Of a DNA stretch of 64,000 nucleotides, positions 33,420 through 42,774 are shown piece after piece. The DNA comes from an uncultured Halieaceae bacterium (lineage in GTDB: Bacteria; Pseudomonadota; Gammaproteobacteria; Pseudomonadales; Halieaceae), in contig CALJGI010000004.1 of the NCBI GenBank assembly GCA_938074045.1, positions 310,001 through 374,000 on the forward strand. Direction: 5' to 3'. The notes under the pieces were generated by a model that did not search any database, had not been told where the DNA came from, and saw only the letters and a program-made list of their open reading frames with translations. Position 1 is the first letter of the stretch. Each line of letters starts with the position of its first letter. The translations under genes and the position numbers were made by a program.

Positions 33420-34247
33420 TTATCCCATCTCCTGCGCCAGTTCAGCAGCGCGCTGGTGGGCGGCGGACATGGCGGTATCGACCAGGTCTTCAAAGCCACC
33501 ATCAGAAAAGGCTGCAAGGGCAGCTGCGGTCGTGCCTCCGGGGGAAGTGACCCGGCGCCTCAGTTCAGCCACCGGCACATCACCCTCGGCGGCCATAAGC
33601 GCGGCTCCCCTGGCGGTTGCAATACTCAACTCACGGCTCAAATCGGCATCCAGCCCCAACTTCTCTCCAGCTTCCGCCATCGCTTCAATGAGCAGGAAAA
33701 AATAGGCCGGGCCGCTGCCTGACAGTGCCGTCACCGCATCGAGCAGTAGCTCTGTTTCCACCCAGCGTGTGATGCCGATTGCCGACATAATATCCTCTGC
33801 ATTTGACTGCTGGACAGCTGTGACTGCTGTGCTGGCAAAAAGAGCCGTTGCTCCGGCGCCTAATAGAGCCGGCGTGTTTGGCATGCAGCGCACTACGGGT
33901 GCCGCGTGTCCCAACCACTCCTGAATACTGGCAACGGTGATTCCCGCCGCGATTGAAATGATAACCGGGCAGCGTTCAGCTATCACGGGCGCGAGTTCGG
34001 ACACCACCGACCCCATGACCTGCGGCTTGACTGCCAATACGATGATCTCCGCGTTGCTGACGGCACTGGCGTTGTCCTGCATACAGTGAATAGGGCCGAG
34101 CAGCTCCGCTTCTTTCAGGCAGTCATCACTGGGGTCTGACGCGCATATGTGATGGCCTGGCACACCCTTGCCCAGCATGCCCCCAATGATGCTTCGGGCC
34201 ATGTTTCCAGCGCCGACAAATGCTACCCTTTTACCTTGTTCGGACAA
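33420..34247 (-). CDS. proC: Pyrroline-5-carboxylate reductase
   Basis: 275 residues; last step of proline synthesis. VAFVGAGNMARSIIGGM (8-24) is the NAD(P)H-binding turn, then VLAVKPQVM, VRCMPNTPALLGAGATALFA and LTALSGSGPAYFFLLIEAMAEAGEKLGL of the dimeric C-terminal domain. It sits between yggS and yggT; yggS is about 90 bases upstream. Confidence 0.96.
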   Translation of the reverse strand: MSEQGKRVAFVGAGNMARSIIGGMLGKGVPGHHICASDPSDDCLKEAELLGPIHCMQDNASAVSNAEIIVLAVKPQVMGSVVSELAPVIAERCPVIISIAAGITVASIQEWLGHAAPVVRCMPNTPALLGAGATALFASTAVTAVQQSNAEDIMSAIGITRWVETELLLDAVTALSGSGPAYFFLLIEAMAEAGEKLGLDADLSRELSIATARGAALMAAEGDVPVAELRRRVTSPGGTTAAALAAFSDGGFEDLVDTAMSAAHQRAAELAQEMG

Positions 34248-34337
34248 ACTGAGTCTCCGTTGAAAACGCCCGTGGGCAAGTATGGATAAGGCCGCAAGTA
34301 TACACGGGCTGAGAGCGCTGCATAGACGTTGGACGCC

Positions 34338-35027
34338 TCAGTTCCGGGCACCAAACAGATCAGTACCGACCCTGACAATTGTCGCTCCGGCCGCGATTGC
34401 CGCCTCAAGATCGCCGGACATGCCCATTGATAGATTGTCGCAGCTTGCATGGTCGGTTCGAAGGGAGGCGTATATCTCCGCCAGCCTGCGGTAACTGTCG
34501 TATTGAGTGGCGTAGTCCCGGCTGGCGGCTGGTATAGTCATGAGGCCCCGGAATGAGATGCCCGCCAGATTTGTCAGTTCCGCGGCGAAGCCGGGCACAT
34601 CTTCGGGTTTGACACCGGATTTGCTGTTTTCGTCATCGATATTGACCTGAAGCAGGCAGTTCAGGGCTGGCAGGTCGTCAGGGCGTTGTGCGCTTAAACG
34701 GCGGGCGATCTTCAGGCGGTCCAGGCTGTGCACCCAGCTGAAGTTGCGGGCAACAGCGCGGGTTTTATTGGATTGCATGGGACCGATAAAATGCCATTCG
34801 ATGGGCAAATCTCCGAGGCGAGCCTGCTTGTCCTGGGCCTCCTGCAGGTAATTCTCACCAAATCGGGTTACTCCGGCACTGAAAAGTTTGCGGATTGCAT
34901 CGCTGCCCTGTGTTTTACTCACAGCCAGCAGCGAAATCTCGCAGCTATCACGTTGGCAATTTTCTGCTGCCAGTCGTATTCTGTCGGCAACAGCAGCTAG
35001 TTTGTCGGCCGGCTTCAGCTCAGACAT
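34338..35027 (-). CDS. yggS: YggS/PLPBP pyridoxal-phosphate homeostasis protein
   Basis: 229 residues; TIM-barrel PLP-binding protein related to alanine racemase but without enzymatic activity. The PLP lysine is K38 in LLAVSKTQ, with ITRFGENYLQEAQDK, EWHFIGPMQSNKTRAVARNF and GLMTIPAASRD, and a C-terminal GATIVRVGTDLFGAR phosphate clamp. Keeps free PLP in balance. It starts the nine-gene reverse run and is divergent from pilT. Confidence 0.95.
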   Translation of the reverse strand: MSELKPADKLAAVADRIRLAAENCQRDSCEISLLAVSKTQGSDAIRKLFSAGVTRFGENYLQEAQDKQARLGDLPIEWHFIGPMQSNKTRAVARNFSWVHSLDRLKIARRLSAQRPDDLPALNCLLQVNIDDENSKSGVKPEDVPGFAAELTNLAGISFRGLMTIPAASRDYATQYDSYRRLAEIYASLRTDHASCDNLSMGMSGDLEAAIAAGATIVRVGTDLFGARN

Positions 35028-35133
35028 CGCACTGGTTCATGTGTTTGAGGAGCTGCTATTATACGGGATAGATGGCCCACTGCTGAATGCTCATTACGGC
35101 GACAGTAAATCTTATAACAATCAGGGGACCGGC

Positions 35134-36168
35134 ATGGATATTACAGAACTACTCGCCTTCAGCGCCAAGCAGGGTGCGTCTGACTTACACCTCTCTGCAG
35201 GATTGCCGCCCATGATCCGGGTCGACGGCGACGTCCGGAGAATCAATTTGCCGCCACTGGAGCATAAGGAGGTTCATGAGCTGATATACGAGATCATGAA
35301 CGACAAGCAGCGCAAGGACTATGAGGAGTTCATGGAAACGGACTTCTCCTTTGAGGTGCCCGGTGTGGCGCGATTTCGCGTCAACGCATTCAATCACAAT
35401 CGAGGGGCCGGTGGCGTTTTCCGTACCATTCCCTCCAAGGTGCTCTCAATGGAAGATTTGGGAATGGGGCAGGTATTTGCCGACATTTCCATGATCCCCC
35501 GGGGCCTGGTTCTCGTTACCGGGCCTACTGGCTCGGGGAAATCCACCACGCTGGCTGCGATGATGGACCACATCAACGAGAACAAGTACGAGCACATCCT
35601 TACGGTTGAGGATCCCATTGAATTTGTTCACGAGAGTAAAAAGTGCCTGGTGAACCAGCGTGAAGTACACCGGGATACGCTGGGCTTTAACGAGGCACTC
35701 CGGTCTGCGTTGCGGGAAGATCCGGATATTATTCTGGTCGGGGAGTTGCGGGATCTTGAGACAATCAGGCTGGCATTGACCGCTGCCGAAACGGGCCACA
35801 TGGTTTTCGGCACATTGCACACCACGTCAGCCGCCAAGACTATTGACCGGGTAGTTGATGTATTTCCTGCATCGGAAAAAGCCATGGTGAGATCCATGCT
35901 GTCGGAATCGCTGCAGGCGGTAATTTCGCAGACACTCATGAAACGGGTATCTGGGGGTCGGGTCGCGGCTCACGAAATTATGCGCGGGACGCCGGCTATT
36001 CGTAACCTTATCAGGGAAGACAAGATAGCTCAGATGTACTCCGCCATTCAGACCGGCGGCAGTATTGGCATGCAGACCATGGACCAGTGCCTAACTCAGC
36101 TGGTTGATCAGCGCCTGGTATCGCGTGAAGAGGCACGATCCAAGGCGAAGCAACCGGAAAACTTCTAG
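35134..36168 (+). CDS. pilT: Type IV pilus retraction ATPase PilT
   Basis: 344 residues from ATG 35134 (GGGG before it); an upstream frame adds 82 residues overlapping yggS and is not used. Hexameric AAA motor: N-terminal SDLHLSAGLPPMIRVDGDV, Walker A GPTGSGKSTT, the Asp box, ELRDLETIRLALTAAETGH (Walker B/His box) and the C-terminal AIRNLIREDKIAQMYSAIQTG of the PilT class. Drives pilus retraction for twitching. pilU follows after 19 bases. Confidence 0.97.
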   Translation: MDITELLAFSAKQGASDLHLSAGLPPMIRVDGDVRRINLPPLEHKEVHELIYEIMNDKQRKDYEEFMETDFSFEVPGVARFRVNAFNHNRGAGGVFRTIPSKVLSMEDLGMGQVFADISMIPRGLVLVTGPTGSGKSTTLAAMMDHINENKYEHILTVEDPIEFVHESKKCLVNQREVHRDTLGFNEALRSALREDPDIILVGELRDLETIRLALTAAETGHMVFGTLHTTSAAKTIDRVVDVFPASEKAMVRSMLSESLQAVISQTLMKRVSGGRVAAHEIMRGTPAIRNLIREDKIAQMYSAIQTGGSIGMQTMDQCLTQLVDQRLVSREEARSKAKQPENF

Positions 36169-36187
36169 GCCTACTCAGAGTACGATA

Positions 36188-37348
36188 ATGGACATTCAGA
36201 AGCTGCTGGACCTCATGGTGGAAAAAGTGGCTTCTGACGCATTTATCACCGCGCTGGCCAAGCCGACCATCAAGGTCCACGGCAAGCTTGTTCCGGTGGG
36301 ATCCAAGCCTCTGACACCGGAACAGTCGCGCAAGATAGTTTTGTCTTTGATGAACGATAAGCAGTGCGAAGAGTTTCTGGACACAAATGAATGTAATTTC
36401 GCGCTGAGCTCAGAGAGTGGTGGCCGATTTCGAGCATCGGCATTTTTTCAGCGAGGTCACGTTGGGGTTGTGTTGCGACGGCTGGAGACCAAGATTCCTA
36501 CTGTGGCAGAGTTGGGTCTTCCCCCTGTTGTAGAAGAGCTGTCCATGACCAATCGCGGCTTGATCATGTTCGTTGGGGCGACCGGAACGGGAAAATCAAC
36601 CTCTTTGGCCGCCATGGTTGGGCACCGCAATCGCAATAGTTCGGGGCACATCCTCTCCGTCGAAGACCCGGTGGAGTTTCTGCATGAGCACGATGGTTGC
36701 ATCATTACCCAGCGGGAAGTGGGCATCGACACGGAAAGCTTTACCGAAGCCCTGAAAAATTCGCTGCGACAGGCCCCGGATGTCATATTGATTGGCGAAG
36801 TTCGTTCCCGGGAAACCATGGAGCAAGCGCTCACCTTTGCTGAGACCGGACACCTCTGTCTCTGCACGCTGCATGCGAACAATGCCAATCAGGCGCTGGA
36901 TAGAATCCTTCATTTTTTCCCGATGGAGCGACATCCGCAGGTCTGGATGGACCTGTCCTTGAACCTGAAAGCGATGATAGCGCAGCAACTGGTGCCGGCG
37001 CTTGATGGCAAGCAGAGACGGCCAGTGGTCGAGGTTTTGATCAACACGCCCCGCGTTGCTGATCTGATCCGGGGCGGAGGGGTGCACGAACTGAAACGAG
37101 TGATGAAGGACTCCGCCGAGCTGGGCATGCAAACCTTTGACCAAGCTTTGTTCAAGCTCTACATAGAAGGCGCTATCGCCTACGACAACGCGCTGAACTA
37201 TGCTGATTCCGCCAACGATTTGCGGCTGATGATCAAGCTGCATGATGATGGCTCTGACTCGTTCCAGCAGGTACCCCAGGGATTGAAGCTGGACGAGGTG
37301 GACGAGGTGGACGAGGTGGACGCACGTGGGATGATAATCAAGGGTTAG
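36188..37348 (+). CDS. pilU: Type IV pilus accessory ATPase PilU
   Basis: 386 residues from ATG 36188, overlapping no gene. PilT-family core: SDAFITALAKPTIKVHGKL, Walker A GATGTGKSTS, LIGEVRSRETMEQALTFAETGH, ARTLHANNANQALDRI equivalent and the long C-terminal tail typical of PilU. PilU assists PilT in strong retraction. The C-terminus carries a short in-frame repeat, DEV three times, encoded by three perfect 9-base units (37292-37318); most PilU proteins lack it. Confidence 0.95.
   Translation: MDIQKLLDLMVEKVASDAFITALAKPTIKVHGKLVPVGSKPLTPEQSRKIVLSLMNDKQCEEFLDTNECNFALSSESGGRFRASAFFQRGHVGVVLRRLETKIPTVAELGLPPVVEELSMTNRGLIMFVGATGTGKSTSLAAMVGHRNRNSSGHILSVEDPVEFLHEHDGCIITQREVGIDTESFTEALKNSLRQAPDVILIGEVRSRETMEQALTFAETGHLCLCTLHANNANQALDRILHFFPMERHPQVWMDLSLNLKAMIAQQLVPALDGKQRRPVVEVLINTPRVADLIRGGGVHELKRVMKDSAELGMQTFDQALFKLYIEGAIAYDNALNYADSANDLRLMIKLHDDGSDSFQQVPQGLKLDEVDEVDEVDARGMIIKG
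37292..37318 (+). repeat. Three tandem 9-base repeats near the pilU 3' end
   Basis: GACGAGGTG occurs three times without change, encoding DEV repeats near the PilU C-terminus, followed by a partial GAC. A whole-codon unit means copy-number change would keep the frame. Confidence 0.9.
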
Positions 37349-37387
37349 TCTTTTGCAGCATTGATAGCGTTCGCCAAATCACAGGCC

Positions 37388-37816
37388 CTATAGTTCACTA
37401 AACCAGGTTTCCAGAATAAGGCGCGCCGCCTCAGCATCTGGGGGATGCTTGAGGTAGTCCCCATGGTGCCCCTGTTCTTTCAGACTTTCCTTGGCGGCGA
37501 CGCTGGAAAGGCGCTCGTCGACCATCTCGACGGTTACGCCAAAGCGGCCATGAATCCTATTGGCAAAACGACGAGCACGCTGGCTAAGCTCACTTTCACT
37601 GCCATCCATATTTAGAGGCAGGCCAACGACGATGTGCCCCGGTTGCCACTCCTGCATGATCTGCTCCAGCTCCAACCAATCCGGTGCTCCATCCCGGGCG
37701 CGCAGTGTTGTAAGCGCTTGAGCTGTTAGAATGACTTTGTTGCCGACGGCCACACCGATCTGCTTGAGACCGAAATCGAGCGCGAGCAAAACACCTTTGC
37801 CGTCTGACAGGCTCAA
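37388..37816 (-). CDS. ruvX: Holliday-junction resolvase-like protein RuvX (YqgF)
   Basis: 142 residues of the RNase H fold: LALDFGLKQIGVAVGN with Asp14 of the catalytic site, VVGLPLNMDGSESEL, and VEMVDERLSSVAAKESL with its acid residues. The family processes the 5' end of pre-16S rRNA in E. coli and is also proposed for recombination. Its start overlaps the stop of yqgE. Confidence 0.94.
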   Translation of the reverse strand: MSLSDGKGVLLALDFGLKQIGVAVGNKVILTAQALTTLRARDGAPDWLELEQIMQEWQPGHIVVGLPLNMDGSESELSQRARRFANRIHGRFGVTVEMVDERLSSVAAKESLKEQGHHGDYLKHPPDAEAARLILETWFSEL

Positions 37817-38382
37817 GCGTGACCCGCATCCATGGTGAGGAGGCTGAGGTCTACCCCCAGCTTCGCTGCCGCCGCCTGAACACGATGCTCGACCGGAGTG
37901 GAGAAGATAATATCGCTATCTGCCGGAACGCTGAGCCAGGCATTCGCTGACATTTCCTGCTCCAACTGCCCGGCGCTCCAACCAGCATAGCCCAGTGCAA
38001 TCAGTCGGTCCGGCGGCCCTTTGCCAGCCGCAATGGCAGTCAGGATATCGGTAGACGTGGTTAAAGACACATCTTCACAGACCGGGATCGTCGCCTCCCA
38101 GGATTGCTCGGCGCCGCGATGAAGCACAAATCCCCGGTCCATCTGCACCGGCCCGCCGGCCATAACGGGTGTGTGGTGGTTACCGTGCTCGGCGGAGAGA
38201 TTCAGGTGTTGCAATACATCCTCCACGGTAAGATCCAGCGGATGATTTACCACAATACCCATCGCTCCCTGCTCGCTGTGTTCGCAGAGATAAGTGATAC
38301 TGTCGGCAAAAATACCTTCCTGCAATGATGGCATGGCAATCAGAAAGTGATTGGTAAAATTTTGGGAACTCGCAGTGGACAT
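37813..38382 (-). CDS. YqgE/AlgH family protein
   Basis: 189 residues of UPF0301: NHFLIAMPSLQEGIFADSITYLCEHSEQGAMGIVVNHPLDL is the conserved N-terminus and YAGWSAGQLEQEMSANAWL the central block. Function poorly known (AlgH affects alginate in Pseudomonas). Linked to ruvX in the same direction. Confidence 0.92.
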   Translation of the reverse strand: MSTASSQNFTNHFLIAMPSLQEGIFADSITYLCEHSEQGAMGIVVNHPLDLTVEDVLQHLNLSAEHGNHHTPVMAGGPVQMDRGFVLHRGAEQSWEATIPVCEDVSLTTSTDILTAIAAGKGPPDRLIALGYAGWSAGQLEQEMSANAWLSVPADSDIIFSTPVEHRVQAAAAKLGVDLSLLTMDAGHA

Positions 38383-38407
38383 TACAGTATTGCGCTGCCG
38401 TATGACT

Positions 38408-39268
38408 CTATTGGGAGGATAGCCGATTCTGCCTGAATTGCCATGTGCGAATGATTTCCAGCACTTCTGCGGTCTCTCTCAATTCCCGAGGAAACGGCGC
38501 ATATGGGGCGGCGAGGCGAACAATTCGCACGGCTGCACTATCCAGAACATCATGACCGGAAGAGGCCAGAATCTCGACGTTTTTCAGGCTTCCGTCTCGA
38601 TTGATGGCGACCAGCAGGCGTAAATCACCGTAGATACCATTGCGTCGGGATTGTTCCGGGTAGTTGCGGTTGCCGATGGACTCGACCTTCTCTCGCCAGC
38701 GATGGACATAATCTGCGTCAACCGCGCGCTTGGCGCTGAGTGATGTGATGCGATGCACTCTGGGTAACTTGGCCAGAGCCTGGTTTTGATCCGCCAGCTT
38801 GGCTTCAAGGCTGGCGATGTGATCGCTGCGCTGTGAAATTTCAGGAAGATCTTCCCATGGCTTTACTGGCCGGGGGTCTACCTCGGCATCTTCCGTCGTC
38901 GTGTGTTGGCGGGCGTCAGATACGGTATGCACCGAAACCGTGGAGGCCTGCTCTGGCTCGGGCTCTGGTGGGGCGGCCAGAACCTCGACCGGCTGCACCT
39001 GGTTTGCTTTGAAAAGTGCACTTTCTGTAGAAGTCATCTCCGTTGAGTTCTCAGCCGTACCGCTGCCCAATTGATCCCACTTGGCGAGGTATTCCGCCTC
39101 ATCCGGGGCTTCGCTCTGATATTGGGCGAGTGTTACCTCGAGCTGCGGTGCCTGATACTCATTTTCTTCAGCGCTGAAGCGGACGCCCAGGATAATGGTG
39201 GCATGGACCAATGTCGCCAATACCAGCGTGAACCCGAAACGGTCAGATATGGGCGCGATAGAAGCCAT
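38408..39268 (-). CDS. tonB: TonB-family energy transducer (TonB3-like)
   Basis: 286 residues from ATG 39268 (a TTG five codons earlier, inside the gshB end, is less likely). N-terminal membrane anchor at about 10-30 (TLVLATLVHATIILGV), a long spacer rich in acidic residues, a coiled stretch, and a C-terminal TonB domain (YPEQSRRNGIYGDLRLLVAINRDGSLKNVEI). It lies between gshB and yqgE, the position of tonB3 in Pseudomonas, where it affects twitching; the transducer energises outer-membrane receptors. Confidence 0.9.
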   Translation of the reverse strand: MASIAPISDRFGFTLVLATLVHATIILGVRFSAEENEYQAPQLEVTLAQYQSEAPDEAEYLAKWDQLGSGTAENSTEMTSTESALFKANQVQPVEVLAAPPEPEPEQASTVSVHTVSDARQHTTTEDAEVDPRPVKPWEDLPEISQRSDHIASLEAKLADQNQALAKLPRVHRITSLSAKRAVDADYVHRWREKVESIGNRNYPEQSRRNGIYGDLRLLVAINRDGSLKNVEILASSGHDVLDSAAVRIVRLAAPYAPFPRELRETAEVLEIIRTWQFRQNRLSSQ

Positions 39269-39279
39269 GTGTCGGCAGG

Positions 39280-40242
39280 TCAACCTTTATTGCGGGCAGC
39301 GAGGTGACCCTCGATGGCGGTCATCAGGTCCCCCGCAATGTCAGTTCCACAGCCGGCGTCGATTTCTCGAATACAGGTTGGACTGGTTACGTTAACTTCA
39401 GTGAGATAGTCACCGATGACATCAAGGCCGACAAATATCAATCCGCGTTCGCGGAGGGAAGGGCCTAACTGGGATGCGATCCAGCGATCGCGCTCACTGA
39501 GTTCTACCGGCACCCCGGCACCACCGGCTGCCAGGTTGCCGCGTGTTTCCCCCGCCAGTGGTAGGCGCGCGAGGGCATAGGGGACGGGCTCGCCATCGAT
39601 CATCAATATACGTTTGTCGCCAGCACTTATTTCCGGGAGGTATCGTTGCGCCATAATGGTTTCGGCACCATGCCTGGTGAGTATTTCAATGATTACCCCG
39701 ACATTGGGGTCGTCAGGTTTCAGTCTAAAAACGGCTGAACCCCCCATGCCGTCCAGGGGTTTGAAGATGACGTCGCCGTGCTGCTGGTGGAACTCTCGCA
39801 ACAAATGCTCATCTCGCGTAACTAGTACTTCCGGGCAACATTGGGGAAAATGCGTGGCAAACACCTTTTCATTGCAATCACGCAGACTGGCTGGTCGATT
39901 GACGATCAGGCTACCCCGGGCCTCCGCCGCCTCCAGCATATAGGAACTGTAGATGTATTCGTTGTTGAATGGAGGGTCTTTGCGCATCAGTATCACATCC
40001 ATTTCCTCCAGTCGCAGCGATCGGCGTTCGCCCAGGTCATACCATTTGGCCGGGTTCTGATACACAGTAAGGTCGCAAGCGAAAGCGCGCGGTTCGCCCT
40101 GATCCAGGTAGAGGTCACCCTGCTCCATGTAGTGCAGGGACCATCCCCTGTCAGCGGCGGCCCACAGCATGGCGAGGGTTGAATCTTTTTTGTAGTTGCA
40201 TTCGGCAATGGGGTCCATTATTACCCCTAGCTTGATTCCCAT
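39280..40242 (-). CDS. gshB: Glutathione synthetase
   Basis: 320 residues from ATG 40242; a 32-residue upstream extension has no homology. ATP-grasp ligase joining gamma-glutamylcysteine to glycine. MGIKLGVIMDPIAECNYKKDST is the family N-terminus, followed by LMRKDPPFNNEYIYSSYML, VIFKPLDGMGGSAVFRL and GLDVIGDYLTEVNVTSPTCIREID. It precedes tonB, as in Pseudomonas, but the chemotaxis pil genes that follow there are absent. Confidence 0.96.
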   Translation of the reverse strand: MGIKLGVIMDPIAECNYKKDSTLAMLWAAADRGWSLHYMEQGDLYLDQGEPRAFACDLTVYQNPAKWYDLGERRSLRLEEMDVILMRKDPPFNNEYIYSSYMLEAAEARGSLIVNRPASLRDCNEKVFATHFPQCCPEVLVTRDEHLLREFHQQHGDVIFKPLDGMGGSAVFRLKPDDPNVGVIIEILTRHGAETIMAQRYLPEISAGDKRILMIDGEPVPYALARLPLAGETRGNLAAGGAGVPVELSERDRWIASQLGPSLRERGLIFVGLDVIGDYLTEVNVTSPTCIREIDAGCGTDIAGDLMTAIEGHLAARNKG

Positions 40243-40460
40243 GTTTGTAATCGATGTACCGTGAGTTGTGAGAGCCGATAAAGTACGCTGCCCATACGTA
40301 TCCTGCAAGGGGTTCAACCAGCTGTGCCAGGCGGCCAATGACCAGTAGATGAGTTTCGTGGTCGGGTGGCGAGTGGACTACAATGACCACATTTTGCAGG
40401 CTGGCCGCCGGGTTATTGTTAGTGGGGTGCTGGTATGCCAGTCCTAGTTGGAGAATACAA

Positions 40461-41732
40461 ATGACGTTGTCAGGTATATACCTTGGGATCGCCTTTCTGG
40501 CGCTGGCTAGCGCTCTGGCAGCGCTTATCCGCGCGCGAAAATTATACTTTTTCGCCCCCGTCTATTTTTTGATGGGCTGGTTAACCGGGGAGCTGGCGCT
40601 GCACCATCTGGCTTGGCAAGTTGGTTTCAGCGTGCTTTGTATCTTTGGTGGTATTCTGGAAACTGGCGCTGGTCAACTGGGATTTCTCGCGTTCCTAGTC
40701 ACCTGGATAGTGCTGCTACGGGTGCACAATATCTCGATAACCACCACCCCCGTCGTGTTTCGTGCCGCGCTCGAAGAATCACTGGGTACGGGCTACCGAG
40801 CGCAAATACCCAGTGAGCGGAAGCAGTTTCTGAGAGATGATATAGAGCTCAGCGAGTGGCTTCGACCTTTCTCCATGCGTCGACCAGGCGTCAAACTCAG
40901 CGCGGACATTCCGTATGCCGAGGGAGGAGAGCGCAATCTGTTGGATATCTATTCACCGGAGCAGGAAGTTCCCGGTGGTGCGCCGGTTCTGCTTCAGATT
41001 CACGGGGGCGGCTGGATAATAGGACACAAACGCGAGCAAGCGCTGCCGTTGATGAACCACCTCACAACGAGGGGCTGGGTATGCGTAGCTATCAACTATC
41101 GATTAAGTCCGGCCAACTCCATGCCGGCGCATATCATAGACGTCAAGAAAGCCATAGCCTGGGTGCGTGAACACATTCGCGATTATGGCGGAAATCCTGA
41201 TTTTCTGGCTATCACGGGGGGTTCAGCCGGTGGACACCTGTCCTCGCTGGCGGCGTTGACTCCCAATGACCCAGAGTGGCAAGCAGGGTTTGAAGAGGTT
41301 GATACCACCATCCAGGCAGCCGTACCTTTTTATGGGGTATATGACTTCCTTGATAGCGCCAACGTGAGGCAGGGTATGACCATGGAGGGTTTTCTGGCGG
41401 ATCGGGTATTCAAATGCACCCGCCTTGAGCACCCCGAACTATGGCACAAATGTTCTACGATTAATCATGTGCGGGCGGATGCTCCTCCGATGTTCGTGGT
41501 TCAGGGTACCCACGACACGCTGGTTTGGAATGAGGAGGCCCATATTTTTGTAGATGCACTCAGGGCGGTGTCCGAGGCTCCCGTAGGCTTCGCTGAGCTG
41601 CCCGGGGCGCAGCATGCCTATGAGATGTTTCACTCCCCCCGCACCGAATACACGCTGAATGCCGTCACCGATTTTCTTGAGTATTGTTACGCGGCTTGGC
41701 AAGGCAGGCAGTTACAGTCACCGGGTAAGTAG
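40461..41732 (+). CDS. Membrane-anchored alpha/beta hydrolase, esterase type
   Basis: 423 residues from ATG 40461, seven bases after a GGAG site. Three or four hydrophobic helices (about 1-115) precede an alpha/beta hydrolase of the hormone-sensitive-lipase/BD-FAE type: oxyanion HGGGWI near residue 185, nucleophile GGSAGG near 255, acid in GTHDTLV and His in GAQHAYEMF. Substrate unknown. It diverges from gshB across about 220 bases in which no clear promoter is seen, and ends against the GNAT gene. Confidence 0.88.
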   Translation: MTLSGIYLGIAFLALASALAALIRARKLYFFAPVYFLMGWLTGELALHHLAWQVGFSVLCIFGGILETGAGQLGFLAFLVTWIVLLRVHNISITTTPVVFRAALEESLGTGYRAQIPSERKQFLRDDIELSEWLRPFSMRRPGVKLSADIPYAEGGERNLLDIYSPEQEVPGGAPVLLQIHGGGWIIGHKREQALPLMNHLTTRGWVCVAINYRLSPANSMPAHIIDVKKAIAWVREHIRDYGGNPDFLAITGGSAGGHLSSLAALTPNDPEWQAGFEEVDTTIQAAVPFYGVYDFLDSANVRQGMTMEGFLADRVFKCTRLEHPELWHKCSTINHVRADAPPMFVVQGTHDTLVWNEEAHIFVDALRAVSEAPVGFAELPGAQHAYEMFHSPRTEYTLNAVTDFLEYCYAAWQGRQLQSPGK

Positions 41733-41744
41733 CTCCTTGCTTGT

Positions 41745-42245
41745 TCAGCTGTATTTGTTCTCAGTTTCGCGCCGGTAGATCTTCATCCCCCTCGCCTGAT
41801 AGTTATGGAGTGCGGCTGGGTGGTCGAGCGTGCAGGTGTTGACGATGATTGAGGTCGCCCCCCAGGACCAGCCATTTTCAATGGCAGAGCTGAGGAGAAA
41901 GCCTCCCAGGCCACGACCAATGAAGACTGGTACCAGCCCAAAATAGGCAATCTCTACGCGGTTATCATCCTGCTTTTCAAGTTCGTAATAGCCGGCGGGA
42001 GTAGCGCCTTCAAAGACGACCCAGGTTCGTAGATTCTCGCGTCCAATATAGCGCCGCCAGTCTGACTCTGACCAAACAAGCTTGTCCTGCCAGTGCCACC
42101 GGTTGCCGATTAATTCGTACAGAAACCGGTTGAACTCAGGAAGCTGGGTGACACACTCGCGCAGGTCAAAGCCTGCGGGTTGAGGGCTGGCTACCAATTC
42201 CCCGGGCGAGAGCGTCTGGAGGTAGTAGGTGGTGACCTCGGGCAT
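41745..42245 (-). CDS. GNAT family N-acetyltransferase
   Basis: 166 residues with the acetyl-CoA motif A in YFGLVPVFIGRGLGGFLLSSAIENGW and motif B in VNTCTLDHPAALHNYQARGMKIYRRE. Substrate unknown. It lies between the esterase and a small zinc-finger gene, 12 bases from the esterase end. Confidence 0.85.
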   Translation of the reverse strand: MPEVTTYYLQTLSPGELVASPQPAGFDLRECVTQLPEFNRFLYELIGNRWHWQDKLVWSESDWRRYIGRENLRTWVVFEGATPAGYYELEKQDDNRVEIAYFGLVPVFIGRGLGGFLLSSAIENGWSWGATSIIVNTCTLDHPAALHNYQARGMKIYRRETENKYS

Positions 42246-42293
42246 CAGGTTTGTCCCGCCGGATGGCGGTTAACCCACCGCCGGATGGTGTTG

Positions 42294-42680
42294 TTAGCTA
42301 CCTGGACGTCTGCCCTTGAGGAAACCCCGGATAACGTCCATTAACGTATCGTATTTCAGGTCCGTGAACTCACCGGCGTCCAGAAAAACGCCGTGGCCGT
42401 TCGGGCAGGCTTCAAACCAGATGTGCTTCTGGTCTGTGTCAGCGGATTTTTCCATATCGGCGCCACACATGGGACATTGGATATCGTCCCACTTGTCCAT
42501 GATCTCGCCTATCGCGGGGTCACCGGTATCTAGTACAGCCTCAGACATCCAGTCCTGCCTCATCAGGGCCAGGGTATCCGGGTTACAAAACATGCCATGA
42601 CAGCGGTCACAACGGTGTATGGATATCTCGGAACCGTAGGTTTTTACTTCGAGAGTGCCGGAACATTTCGGGCATTGCAT
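42294..42680 (-). CDS. zf-TFIIB domain protein
   Basis: 128 residues with two zinc-binding modules: CPKC and CDRCHGMFC in the first third, CPMC and CPNGHGVFLDAGEF later. The zf-TFIIB family is a widespread protein of unknown role. Next to GNAT and the oxygenase remnant; no ribosome-binding site problem seen. Confidence 0.8.
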   Translation of the reverse strand: MQCPKCSGTLEVKTYGSEISIHRCDRCHGMFCNPDTLALMRQDWMSEAVLDTGDPAIGEIMDKWDDIQCPMCGADMEKSADTDQKHIWFEACPNGHGVFLDAGEFTDLKYDTLMDVIRGFLKGRRPGS

Positions 42681-42774
42681 TATCAGTCTCCTTGCCGTCT
42701 CTGGCAGCCCGTGCTGCCCAGATGCCTAATATAGTCAGTGAATGGCTGCATGTCGACTTTCGTGCCAACACATT

